28,135 bases of DNA from Chthonomonas sp. UBA1950 (GTDB lineage: Bacteria; Armatimonadota; Fimbriimonadia; Fimbriimonadales; Fimbriimonadaceae). Position 1 is the stretch's first letter. Every line of letters starts with the position of its first letter. The position numbers were made by a program, and so were the translations under genes. Shown in pieces: positions 13,630 through 20,752 of the stretch. The notes under the pieces were generated by a model. It was not told the DNA's origin. It did not search any database and was given only the letters and a program-made list of their open reading frames with translations. Location of the stretch: the NCBI GenBank assembly GCA_002336105.1, contig DDEQ01000022.1, positions 56,933-85,067 of the forward strand. Direction: 5' to 3'.

Positions 13630-15876
13630 ATGGATCGACGCGAGGACGAACCAAGGATGAAGGTGAGTAGCCGACCGTCGGGCTCCGGAACGAAGAAGCC
13701 GACCCAACCACAACCCCCAAACCACCACAAGCTAGATATCATCGGGCTTTCGATGATCGCTCTTGCTGTCATCGTGCTGTTGAGCCTGTTTTCGCAAAAC
13801 GCAGGTGTGTTAGGAGGCGTTCTCAAAGCATCAACCGAGTGGCTATTTGGAAGAGGGGCAGCTGTAGTTTCCGTACTCCTCACCATCGCTGGAGTCTGCT
13901 TTATTCGTGGTCGCGGCGTAGCTCTTACCCATCTTTCTTGGGGTTTATCGCTGATCTTTCTTGCGATCTTAGGTTTTCTGTCTCATCCTCTGTTAGGCAA
14001 CTACTTCGATCCAGAAGCTTTAGCCACTGGCGGCGGTGCATTCGGGGCTATCGTCGCGTTTAGTCTCGCCAGTTTGTTAGGATCGGGTTCCACCGTTGTC
14101 TTAGTCTTCATGACTCTTACCGGCGTTGTTTTGTGCGTGGACGTACCGATTCGAGACATGCTTGCCGGAGCAAAGACGGTCACGCAGTCTGTCACCCAAA
14201 GGCACCCGCGAGCCGCAAAGGTCCCTGCTCCTGAAAAGGAGATCGTTCCCAACCTCAAAAAGGACCGCGCCCTCGTCGTTGGTCTTGAAAAAGACCCTGT
14301 TGCTCAAGAACCAACCCCAGCTCCTGAACCACCTAAGAAGAAGATCACCTTCCAGGAACCCGCCAAGACACAAAGTCTTGATACAGAATCTCCGACTCCA
14401 AAAGAAGGATATCAACTCCCAGCAAATTCCCTTCTTGCAGAAGCTCTTTTGCAACCCAAGCGCAGTGCTTCTGAGATGCAAAAGAACATCGAGACCCTAG
14501 AAGGCACTCTCGAACAGTTTGGAATCGAAGCCGATGTGGTTGAGATCGCAGCCGGCCCGACAGTTACTCGCTATGAGATCCAACTTGGCCCAGGCATTCG
14601 CGTTAACCGGATCACCAATCTAGCCGACAACATCGCGATGGAGCTCGCGGCAAGTCAGGTTCGAGTCGAGGCACCGATCCCCGGAAAAGCGGCTATCGGC
14701 GTCGAAGTGCCTAACGCAAATCCCTCGATGGTCACCTTGCGAGAGCTTGCTGACGACCCACAATTCCGAAATCACCCTTCACGCCTATGCGTCGCCCTCG
14801 GAAAAGATGTTAGCGGAACCAACAAATACGCCGACCTGACTCGAATGCCCCATTTGCTGATTGGTGGTGCAACCAATAGTGGTAAGTCCATCGGCCTTGC
14901 AACCCTTATTACCAGCTTGTTGATGCGGAACACTCCGAAAGATGTCCGCATGGTCATGATCGACCCCAAGCGAGTTGAACTGACATTGTTCGATCACATT
15001 CCCCACCTGATGTGCCCTGTCATCAAAGATGTGAAGGAAGCCGCTGGTGTGCTTCGAGCCGTATGGCGTGAGATGGATCGACGCTACGATATGTTCAGTG
15101 AAGCTGGCGTTCGTAATATCGACGGGTGGAATGCGAAAGCTTCGTTTGTAGACCGCTTACCTTATATCGTCGTCGTCGTTGACGAGCTTGCTGACCTAAT
15201 GATTCAGGAAAAGGCTAACGTCGAAACCGTTATCGTCCGACTAGCCCAGCTTGCCCGAGCGGTTGGGATTCACATGGTCATTGCGACCCAGCGCCCTTCT
15301 GTCGACGTCATCACCGGCCTTATTAAAGCCAACATTCCTTCACGTATAGCATTCTCGGTTGCTTCATACATTGACTCGCGAACGATCCTCGATATGAAAG
15401 GAGCAGAAGCTCTGATCGGGCGTGGGGACATGTTGTTCAAGCCGATTGAAGCGATCAAGCCTCACCGAATTCAAGGCTGCTACGTGAGTGAGAAAGAGAT
15501 CGAAGCCGTTTGTCACCACTGGCGAGACCAAGCCAAGCCCGACTACGTGCTGAACCCGATTGATGACGCAGTTGATAACGAAACGAAGGAAAAAGGAGAC
15601 TTTGGGGACGAGACAGATCCGCTGTGGGAAGATGCCGTCACTTGGGCAGTCGAACGCGGACAAGCTTCAACATCGATGCTTCAACGCAAGTTCTCGATCG
15701 GTTTTCAACGCGCCTCTCGCTTGCTCGATATGATGGAGGCAAGAGGCGTGGTCTCTGCCCAAAACGGTCCACGCCCACGAGAGGTTTTGATCAACCTGAT
15801 GGACATGGAAGCGATGTTTGGTCGCGCTCCAAAATACGACGTCGGAAGAACGATTGGCGACGGTTTGGACGAATAG
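13630..15876 (+). CDS. ftsK: DNA translocase FtsK/SpoIIIE
   Basis: An ATP-driven double-stranded DNA pump at the division septum that clears and aligns chromosome termini. The 748 residues divide into four hydrophobic segments between about 35 and 170 (membrane anchor), a proline/lysine-rich linker of about 180-265 that is short next to E. coli FtsK, and the motor: alpha domain, Walker A GATNSGKS (413-420), MVMIDPKRVELTLF (441-454), Walker B VVVVDELADLM (514-524) and RLAQLARAVGIHMVIATQRPS. A C-terminal winged-helix gamma domain (about 660-735; LLDMMEARGVVSAQNG) would recognise polar KOPS/SRS sequences. The final variable residue of Walker A is N instead of the common G (GATGSGKS). A hairpin follows nine bases after the stop. 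Confidence 0.96.
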   Translation: MDRREDEPRMKVSSRPSGSGTKKPTQPQPPNHHKLDIIGLSMIALAVIVLLSLFSQNAGVLGGVLKASTEWLFGRGAAVVSVLLTIAGVCFIRGRGVALTHLSWGLSLIFLAILGFLSHPLLGNYFDPEALATGGGAFGAIVAFSLASLLGSGSTVVLVFMTLTGVVLCVDVPIRDMLAGAKTVTQSVTQRHPRAAKVPAPEKEIVPNLKKDRALVVGLEKDPVAQEPTPAPEPPKKKITFQEPAKTQSLDTESPTPKEGYQLPANSLLAEALLQPKRSASEMQKNIETLEGTLEQFGIEADVVEIAAGPTVTRYEIQLGPGIRVNRITNLADNIAMELAASQVRVEAPIPGKAAIGVEVPNANPSMVTLRELADDPQFRNHPSRLCVALGKDVSGTNKYADLTRMPHLLIGGATNSGKSIGLATLITSLLMRNTPKDVRMVMIDPKRVELTLFDHIPHLMCPVIKDVKEAAGVLRAVWREMDRRYDMFSEAGVRNIDGWNAKASFVDRLPYIVVVVDELADLMIQEKANVETVIVRLAQLARAVGIHMVIATQRPSVDVITGLIKANIPSRIAFSVASYIDSRTILDMKGAEALIGRGDMLFKPIEAIKPHRIQGCYVSEKEIEAVCHHWRDQAKPDYVLNPIDDAVDNETKEKGDFGDETDPLWEDAVTWAVERGQASTSMLQRKFSIGFQRASRLLDMMEARGVVSAQNGPRPREVLINLMDMEAMFGRAPKYDVGRTIGDGLDE

Positions 15877-15884
15877 AGAGCTTT

Positions 15885-15912
15885 ACTGGGACGACCACTA
15901 GGCCGCCCCAGT
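15885..15912. terminator. hairpin between ftsK and the converging hypothetical gene
   Basis: ACTGGGACG (15885-15893) and CGCCCCAGT (15904-15912) pair with one mismatch around a ten-base loop. It lies between two converging stops, at 15876 (+) and 15918 (-). No run of T follows on the plus strand, so its strength as an intrinsic terminator is doubtful. Confidence 0.45.
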
Positions 15913-15917
15913 TTGGG

Positions 15918-16280
15918 TCAGATCTTGGCGTTGACCATGACTGAATAGCCCGTTCCGTACCCACCAGAACTAGCACTGCTGGCTGTCTTTGGCCCAATTC
16001 TGAGGACACCCTGCATCACCAGATTCCATGCGGCGTCCATGTACAGTCTTTGCAGATCATTGATCGACATGGCGTTTTGGGAATCGTATGGCTCAACGTA
16101 TTCCACGATCTCAAAAAACCAAGGCAAATATAGGTCGAAGCCCCGGTTGTGGTCAGTGATATGTTGACCTTCTTTTTGGCCAAGACTTTGGCGTATGAAC
16201 TCGCGCAAGCAGAGTTCAGCTTCGCTAACATGGGTAACGCTTCGAGCGCTACGTGAGTCGAATCGTGTTTCAAGCATCAT
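15918..16280 (-). CDS. hypothetical protein, 120 residues
   Basis: The start is the ATG at 16280, which has GGAGG eight bases upstream; a GTG at 16295 would overlap that ribosome binding site and is unlikely. I do not recognise the family. The first half is polar with SEAELCLREFIRQSLGQ; the middle has FDLYLPWFFEIVEYVEP; then LQRLYMDAAWNLVMQGVLRIGP looks like two helices and a turn of a winged-helix-type fold, ending in a glycine/serine-rich SGGYGTGYSVMVNAKI. There is no signal peptide or membrane segment. It lies downstream of upp on the same strand with a 51-base gap and ends at the hairpin shared with ftsK. Confidence 0.7.
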   Translation of the reverse strand: MMLETRFDSRSARSVTHVSEAELCLREFIRQSLGQKEGQHITDHNRGFDLYLPWFFEIVEYVEPYDSQNAMSINDLQRLYMDAAWNLVMQGVLRIGPKTASSASSGGYGTGYSVMVNAKI

Positions 16281-16288
16281 TGCTCTAA

Positions 16289-16293
16289 CCTCC
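16289..16293 (-). promoter_or_regulatory. Shine-Dalgarno site of the 120-residue protein
   Basis: Minus-strand GGAGG eight bases before the ATG at 16280, the strongest ribosome binding site in the window. It shows the organism does use canonical Shine-Dalgarno sites, so their absence at other starts is informative. Confidence 0.65.
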
Positions 16294-16331
16294 ACTATTA
16301 TTCTACGACGAATCTGAATCGAGCGCTTGGA

Positions 16332-16952
16332 CTAAAACGTCCCGTACAAACGATCGCCAAAATCGCCAAGTCCCGGCACGATGTACTTTCGGTCGTTCAA
16401 CCCTTCATCCAGCGATGCCGTAATGATGGTGATATCTGGGTGTTGCTCAGTAAGTCTCTGAACACCCTCCGGCGCTGCAACAACTGACACCATCACCACG
16501 TTTGGAGCGCCGTGATGTTTGATCAAACTAATCGCCTGGGAGGCCGATCCCCCCGTAGCCAGCATCGGGTCGAGACAAAGCGTAAAACGGCCTTCGAGAC
16601 GCGGAAGCTTGCTGTAATAACTTCTCGCGACGGCAGTATCTTCATGCCGCTCTAAACCGATGTATCCAACGGCGACATCTGGAAACAGATCCAACACGGG
16701 TTCGAGCATGCCAAGGCCAGCTCGGAGAACGGGAATAACCGCTAACCCTTGATCCAAAACATTGACTTCCGTGGGTTGGATCGGCGTTTCGATGGTCTCT
16801 TTTCTAGACCGAATTCCCATCGTCGCCTGAAGAACCAAAAGAGTAGTTAGAGCCTTGGCATGTCGGCGAAACTGAGAAGGTTGAGTGTCCTTGTTTCGAA
16901 GGCCGGCCAACAAGTGACTTGCAAGGGGATGATCCAGAACCTGGAGAGCCAT
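16332..16952 (-). CDS. upp: uracil phosphoribosyltransferase
   Basis: Upp salvages uracil by joining it to PRPP to give UMP. The 206 residues match the usual length. Key motifs are IPVLRAGLGM (73-82), the PRPP loop LCLDPMLATGGSAS (125-138), and the C-terminal uracil-binding region LDEGLNDRKYIVPGLGDFGDR in which the glycine/aspartate-rich GLGDFGDR is diagnostic. It is a cytosolic enzyme. A TAACCT hexamer ends six bases before the ATG and no Shine-Dalgarno is present, so the mRNA may be leaderless. Upstream on the same strand, 45 bases away, is the aspartic protease gene, with which it shares no obvious function. Confidence 0.96.
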   Translation of the reverse strand: MALQVLDHPLASHLLAGLRNKDTQPSQFRRHAKALTTLLVLQATMGIRSRKETIETPIQPTEVNVLDQGLAVIPVLRAGLGMLEPVLDLFPDVAVGYIGLERHEDTAVARSYYSKLPRLEGRFTLCLDPMLATGGSASQAISLIKHHGAPNVVMVSVVAAPEGVQRLTEQHPDITIITASLDEGLNDRKYIVPGLGDFGDRLYGTF

Positions 16953-16958
16953 GTCATT

Positions 16959-16964
16959 AGGTTA
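16959..16964 (-). promoter_or_regulatory. candidate -10 element (TAACCT) of upp
   Basis: Minus-strand TAACCT (a TANNNT hexamer) six bases before the upp ATG. It is weak as a sigma-70 match but placed like the other start-proximal hexamers in this window. Confidence 0.25.
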
Positions 16965-16997
16965 CGACGCGGCTCTCATGAGATACAAGTCCAAGGA

Positions 16998-18164
16998 TTA
17001 GTTGACAAGAGCTTCGCGCTGAATCTCGACCTTTTTGTAGTTTCCGTTATGAGAGTAAGAGATCCTGACCTTTGATCCAACTGGTCCCTCAAGCAACCTT
17101 CTCAACTTCTTGTATGAAATCGCAGCGAGATCCATATCGTCAATTCCTAGAAGGGAATCTCCAACCTTGATTCCAGCCTTATCAGCCGGGCTTTCAGGCG
17201 AGACTCTGGCTACTAGAACACGTTTTTTAGCTTGATAGTACGCAGCCGACAGGCCGATGTCTCCAACTGGTGCACCTTCGATGGGTTGCTCAAAGTTCTC
17301 GAGCCATACTCGGCGGCGTTCGTAATCTACCGTAATGTTGAACTTGGACAGAAAACCAAAACCGACCGTACCGTCGGCTTCGGCTGAGCTAGATGGCAGG
17401 TCAATAATATCCCAAACGGTTTCTTTGACCGGAACTCCGAAGATGCTCAGCGGAGGCATTTTATAGGACCAGCTATCGACTGCACCACTTGCCACGCCGG
17501 ACAATCGAGTGAATTTGGGAGTCTTGGCTGAATCCCACAACGAAACCCGCTCAAGGACATCTCGGTGCGTGGTTGCATAAAAGGAGTTTCCGGTGTCCAA
17601 CGCAAGGATCATAGTCTTGCCCTCCGGTGTAGTCACTTCCATTTCCATCGAGTTATGACCAATGGGCAGCAACTTTGCAAGAAAAGTTCGTTTGTTGTCT
17701 GGAACTCGCTTGGTGATGTCTAGAGACTTGGGGTGAAAAATGAACTTCTTGTTCTGAAAGTTGATTTCCGTGATCTGGTTCTTGATAACTTCAAAACCCA
17801 TGATGCCGTCGCAGTGCGTCCCGTAGGCCTCAGAATAATCAGACGGTGTGTTTAACACCGCGTCGGAATCTTTTAGGTCGATTTTCATCTCGCCCAAGAG
17901 TAGCGAGCGAATCTTGACAGTCGGAACTTGCATCTCTCCAACGAAGTCTCTAAGTGTCATCGATCCTGTTGCTTTGCCTAGATCAATTGTGTTATTCACC
18001 AGAACAGAACCACCAAATCCGGTGTCGAACATAAGCGAGACGGGCCTAGAATTCACTTTGGCGTCGACAATAATGGCGGTTTCACCAATCCGAAATGGAA
18101 CTTCAACGGGTTTGGTGATGGTTTGCGCGGTGGCAACAAAACAGAGGGCGGCAAGTAAGGGCAT
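16998..18164 (-). CDS. exported two-lobed retropepsin-like aspartic protease with C-terminal PDZ domain
   Basis: 388 residues. A short hydrophobic N-terminus (MPLLAALCFVATAQT) suggests export. Two aspartic-protease signatures occur: LMFDTGFGGSVLV with D47-T48-G49, and LALDTGNSFYATT with D190-T191-G192, each preceded by the strand pattern of that fold. Bacterial members of this superfamily usually carry one such domain and dimerise; here two are in one chain, as in pepsin. Hydrophobic-hydrophobic-Gly motifs follow each (GIMGFEV at about 120; GTVGFGFLSKF at about 270). Residues about 312-385 form a PDZ domain (VARVSPESPADKAGIKVGDSLL, in part), which would bind peptide C-termini. Catalytic activity is an inference. 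It is the upstream neighbour of upp and divergent from the SDR gene. Confidence 0.8.
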   Translation of the reverse strand: MPLLAALCFVATAQTITKPVEVPFRIGETAIIVDAKVNSRPVSLMFDTGFGGSVLVNNTIDLGKATGSMTLRDFVGEMQVPTVKIRSLLLGEMKIDLKDSDAVLNTPSDYSEAYGTHCDGIMGFEVIKNQITEINFQNKKFIFHPKSLDITKRVPDNKRTFLAKLLPIGHNSMEMEVTTPEGKTMILALDTGNSFYATTHRDVLERVSLWDSAKTPKFTRLSGVASGAVDSWSYKMPPLSIFGVPVKETVWDIIDLPSSSAEADGTVGFGFLSKFNITVDYERRRVWLENFEQPIEGAPVGDIGLSAAYYQAKKRVLVARVSPESPADKAGIKVGDSLLGIDDMDLAAISYKKLRRLLEGPVGSKVRISYSHNGNYKKVEIQREALVN

Positions 18165-18286
18165 CTGTACTCTTTAACGAACCAAACCAACTAAAGGTTC
18201 GGCCCATTCATAGTAAACCAGGGAAAAGCAGGTTAGGTGGCGCATTTGGTTCCGACCCCGAAATTTTTCCTTGGCGCTCTCGCTGT

Positions 18287-18292
18287 TATACT
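18287..18292 (+). promoter_or_regulatory. extended -10 promoter (TGTTATACT) of the SDR-pyrC operon
   Basis: TATACT with TG one base upstream (TGTTATACT), nearly the same as the ftsK promoter TGTTATAAT. It ends six bases before the ATG at 18299, so transcription should begin at the start codon. No clear -35; extended -10 promoters often do without one. Confidence 0.5.
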
Positions 18293-18298
18293 TCCAAT

Positions 18299-19078
18299 AT
18301 GGATCTCGGTCTAACTGGCAAAGTAGCGATGGTCGCAGCCGCAAGCAAAGGGATCGGTTTAGCCTGCGCCAAACTGTTGGCAGCCGAAGGCTGCAAAGTC
18401 TCAATATGCGCACGAAACGAAGAGCAGCTTGAACTAGCCGCATCGTCAATAGGGGAAGATACTCGTTCATACGTCGTGGATATAGCGAATCCCGATGACA
18501 TCGCATGGTGGGTTCAACAAACTCAAGAAGACCTCGGAGTTCCAACCATTTTGGTCACCAATACAGGCGGTCCACCTGCTGGTCCGCTCGATACACTTAC
18601 CGATGACCAATGGCTGAGCGGTTTCAACAGCACCTTGCTCAACATCATACGCTTGGTTCGGTTAGTCAACCCAGGGATGCAAGCCGAAGGCTGGGGCCGT
18701 ATCGTTCATATCACTTCACTTGTGGCAAAAGAGCCCAGTCAGATGCTTCCGATCAGCTCAACTCTGCGGTCTGGAATTATGGGATTGACCAGAAACCAAG
18801 CGACCGAATATGCTCCGTTTGGAATCACAGTCAACGGAGTGTTGCCGGGCCACACGCTTACAGATCGGCAAACCCACCTGGCGCAGATCGTAGCTGACCG
18901 AGACTCAATTACGGTCGATGAGGCGCTTGCACGCACGGGCGCCTCTATACCAGTGGGTCGATTGGCTAGCCCTGAAGAGATCGCCGCAGCTGTAGGGTTT
19001 CTGTGCTCACAACAGGCTTCCTACATCACTGGGACCTCACTGCTCGTCGACGGTGGTTTAACCAAGGGTCTCGGCTAA
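18299..19078 (+). CDS. short-chain dehydrogenase/reductase lacking the YxxxK motif
   Basis: 259 residues with an NAD(P)-binding SDR fold: AAASKGIG (13-20) at the glycine-rich loop, D61 in the VVDI position, NTGGPP (88-93) and LVDGGLTKGLG at the end. The catalytic Ser region is present (ITSLVAKEP, S140), but where FabG has YAAAKAG this protein reads SSTLRSG, so the Tyr is S153 and the Lys is R157. A recognised subgroup annotated as 3-oxoacyl-ACP reductase-like also carries a Ser/Asn..Arg version of this motif, so this is not decay, but classical reductase chemistry should not be assumed. The stop overlaps the pyrC start by one base (TAATG). Confidence 0.87.
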   Translation: MDLGLTGKVAMVAAASKGIGLACAKLLAAEGCKVSICARNEEQLELAASSIGEDTRSYVVDIANPDDIAWWVQQTQEDLGVPTILVTNTGGPPAGPLDTLTDDQWLSGFNSTLLNIIRLVRLVNPGMQAEGWGRIVHITSLVAKEPSQMLPISSTLRSGIMGLTRNQATEYAPFGITVNGVLPGHTLTDRQTHLAQIVADRDSITVDEALARTGASIPVGRLASPEEIAAAVGFLCSQQASYITGTSLLVDGGLTKGLG

Positions 19079-20403
19079 TGAGCTATGACATATTGATTCT
19101 TGGCGGACGACTCGCGACTTCAAAAGGTGTGGCGGTAGGAGATCTTGCGGTTAAGGATGGGAAGATCGCAGCCATCGGGTCTCTCGCAAACGAATCTGCC
19201 GAAAAAACGATTCTTGCGAATGGGCTTGTCGTCATGCCCGGACTTATCGACACCCAAGTGCATTTTCGAGAGCCCGGATTAGAGCAAAAAGAAGACCTTG
19301 AATCTGGCACCCGAGCGGCACTTATGGGAGGGGTGACAAGCATTCTCGAAATGCCAAACACCAACCCAACCACGACGTCGCCAGCTGCTCTTCAAGACAA
19401 ACTTGACCGCGCTGATGGCCGAGCTTGGGCACACTACGGCTTTTTCGTAGGTGCATCAAAGGAAAACCTCGAGCATCTCGCCGAGTATGAGAAGTTACCC
19501 GGCACACCTGGCATCAAGATTTTCATGGGCAGTTCGACAGGTCCTCTTTTGGTAGGAGATGACGAAGCACTTACGGTCGCACTCAAACACGGGCATAAGC
19601 GAATCCCGATTCACGCGGAAGACGAGCCACGAAATAGTGCACGTAAGTCGCTCATATCGTCCGATCCGCACCCGCGTGAGCATCCGTTTCTTCGCGATGC
19701 CGAAAGCGCTCGACTCGCGACTGAGCGGATTCTGAGAATAAGTCACGCTACAGGTCGGCCCGTCCATATCCTTCATGTGTCAACCGCTGATGAGCCGCCT
19801 CTCATCGCAGAAGCCAAGAGACAAGGACTCGGAACAACCGCCGAAGTCACGCCTCAACACCTCTACTTCTCCGCACCAGATTGCTATGACCGTCTTGGCA
19901 CATTTGCCCAAATGAACCCGCCGCTCAGGAGCGCCGAGCACAATGAAGGTCTTTGGAAGGCTCTTCAAGCCGGGATCTTCGATGTTTTTGGCAGTGACCA
20001 CGCGCCGCACACACTGGAAGAAAAGGCAAAGCCGTATCCACTAAGCCCGAGCGGTATGCCAGGCGTCCAAACCATGCTCAATGTTCTACTGACGTTTGTT
20101 GCTCAAGGCAGATTGACTCTTGAAACAGTTGTCAAGATGGCATGCGAACGACCGGCAGAACTCTACGGCATTCAAGGCAAAGGTCATCTTGAAGTTGGTT
20201 ATGATGCCGACATCACCCTAGTTGATCCTGACAAGAAACAGGTTTTCGAACGATCAATGGTGGAAAGCAAGTGCGGCTGGAGTCCCTATGAAGGTGAAGA
20301 ACTGACCGGTTGGGTTGAGATGGTGATTCTGAACGGGGAATTAGCCGTCGTCTCCGGCAACCGATTGATCAGCCCTTCTGGCCGAATGTTAGCGTTTAGC
20401 TAG
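19078..20403 (+). CDS. pyrC: dihydroorotase (class I-like)
   Basis: 441 residues from the ATG overlapping the SDR stop; a longer frame reaching 19003 would run into the SDR gene and lacks homologous sequence. Dihydroorotase closes carbamoyl-aspartate to dihydroorotate in pyrimidine synthesis. Motifs: MPGLIDTQVHFREPG (53-67), MPNTNP (92-97), the metal-bridging lysine K147 in IKIFMGSS, H179 (IHAEDE), H233 (ILHVSTADE) and D307 in GSDHAPH. The first metal-ligand motif is QVH instead of HVH (Q60, H62), a variant I recall from some other bacterial dihydroorotases. Allantoinase or hydantoinase is the alternative. The SDR linkage is unexplained. Confidence 0.88.
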   Translation: MSYDILILGGRLATSKGVAVGDLAVKDGKIAAIGSLANESAEKTILANGLVVMPGLIDTQVHFREPGLEQKEDLESGTRAALMGGVTSILEMPNTNPTTTSPAALQDKLDRADGRAWAHYGFFVGASKENLEHLAEYEKLPGTPGIKIFMGSSTGPLLVGDDEALTVALKHGHKRIPIHAEDEPRNSARKSLISSDPHPREHPFLRDAESARLATERILRISHATGRPVHILHVSTADEPPLIAEAKRQGLGTTAEVTPQHLYFSAPDCYDRLGTFAQMNPPLRSAEHNEGLWKALQAGIFDVFGSDHAPHTLEEKAKPYPLSPSGMPGVQTMLNVLLTFVAQGRLTLETVVKMACERPAELYGIQGKGHLEVGYDADITLVDPDKKQVFERSMVESKCGWSPYEGEELTGWVEMVILNGELAVVSGNRLISPSGRMLAFS

Positions 20404-20414
20404 CAAATTCGACG

Positions 20415-20420
20415 TAGAAT
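20415..20420 (+). promoter_or_regulatory. candidate -10 element (TAGAAT) of the 107-residue gene
   Basis: TAGAAT ends eight bases before the ATG at 20429, with no Shine-Dalgarno. It suggests that the small gene can be transcribed on its own, starting at about its first codon, and is not only read through from pyrC. Confidence 0.35.
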
Positions 20421-20428
20421 GCAGAGTC

Positions 20429-20752
20429 ATGACTCCAAGCCCACTCAACCGAGTAAGCAAGCCATTTATTGATGTCACCTTTCAGACGGGAGCCCCCGGA
20501 AAAGTTGGCGTCAATGGCTGTCGAATCGAGGATATCATCGTTCTTGCCATTGATCAGCTTGAAGTCTTTCAGTCAGGTTCTTTGGCATGTCACGAGAACG
20601 AGCGAGCCATCCGTGCGTTACGGAAGGCCCTTGGTCATCTCGATGCGCGATACCGTGCTCGACTTGACCAAGGCGTTCTCTACAGCCAACTTCGCCACGA
20701 GACGGTGAGATCGGAAGACGAGAATGATGATTTCTCGGCGACAGGCGCCTAG
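20429..20752 (+). CDS. small protein resembling the Acb2/Tad1-type helical hairpin family
   Basis: 107 residues, no signal or membrane segment. The core (about 29-82) reads GCRIEDIIVLAIDQLEVFQSG, CHENERAIRALRKALGHLDAR and YRARLDQGVLYS. From memory, this copies a widespread short domain in phage and bacterial proteins with the pattern ENAxAlxkLeeAlxWLxxRtxdRxxRGVeGt, which is classed with the Acb2/Tad1 hairpin proteins; those phage proteins bind and sequester cyclic nucleotides from CBASS or Thoeris. The usual GVEG end is GVLY here. The family match is by eye and could be wrong. No CBASS or Thoeris gene is seen nearby. It lies 25 bases after pyrC and overlaps the convergent ammonia-lyase by four bases. 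Confidence 0.5.
   Translation: MTPSPLNRVSKPFIDVTFQTGAPGKVGVNGCRIEDIIVLAIDQLEVFQSGSLACHENERAIRALRKALGHLDARYRARLDQGVLYSQLRHETVRSEDENDDFSATGA

Noticed and set aside
18178..18201. CGAACC/GGTTCG inverted repeat with a twelve-base loop in the protease/SDR gap
   Set aside because: Only six-base arms with a long loop; expected by chance and not aligned with a promoter.
18174..18545. 123-codon minus-strand frame overlapping the SDR start and the divergent promoter gap
   Set aside because: It would bury the SDR N-terminus and its extended -10; its arginine/leucine-rich sequence looks like a shadow.
19003..19077. Extended N-terminus for dihydroorotase inside the SDR gene
   Set aside because: The family begins at MSYDILILGG, and that ATG forms a TAATG junction with the SDR stop.
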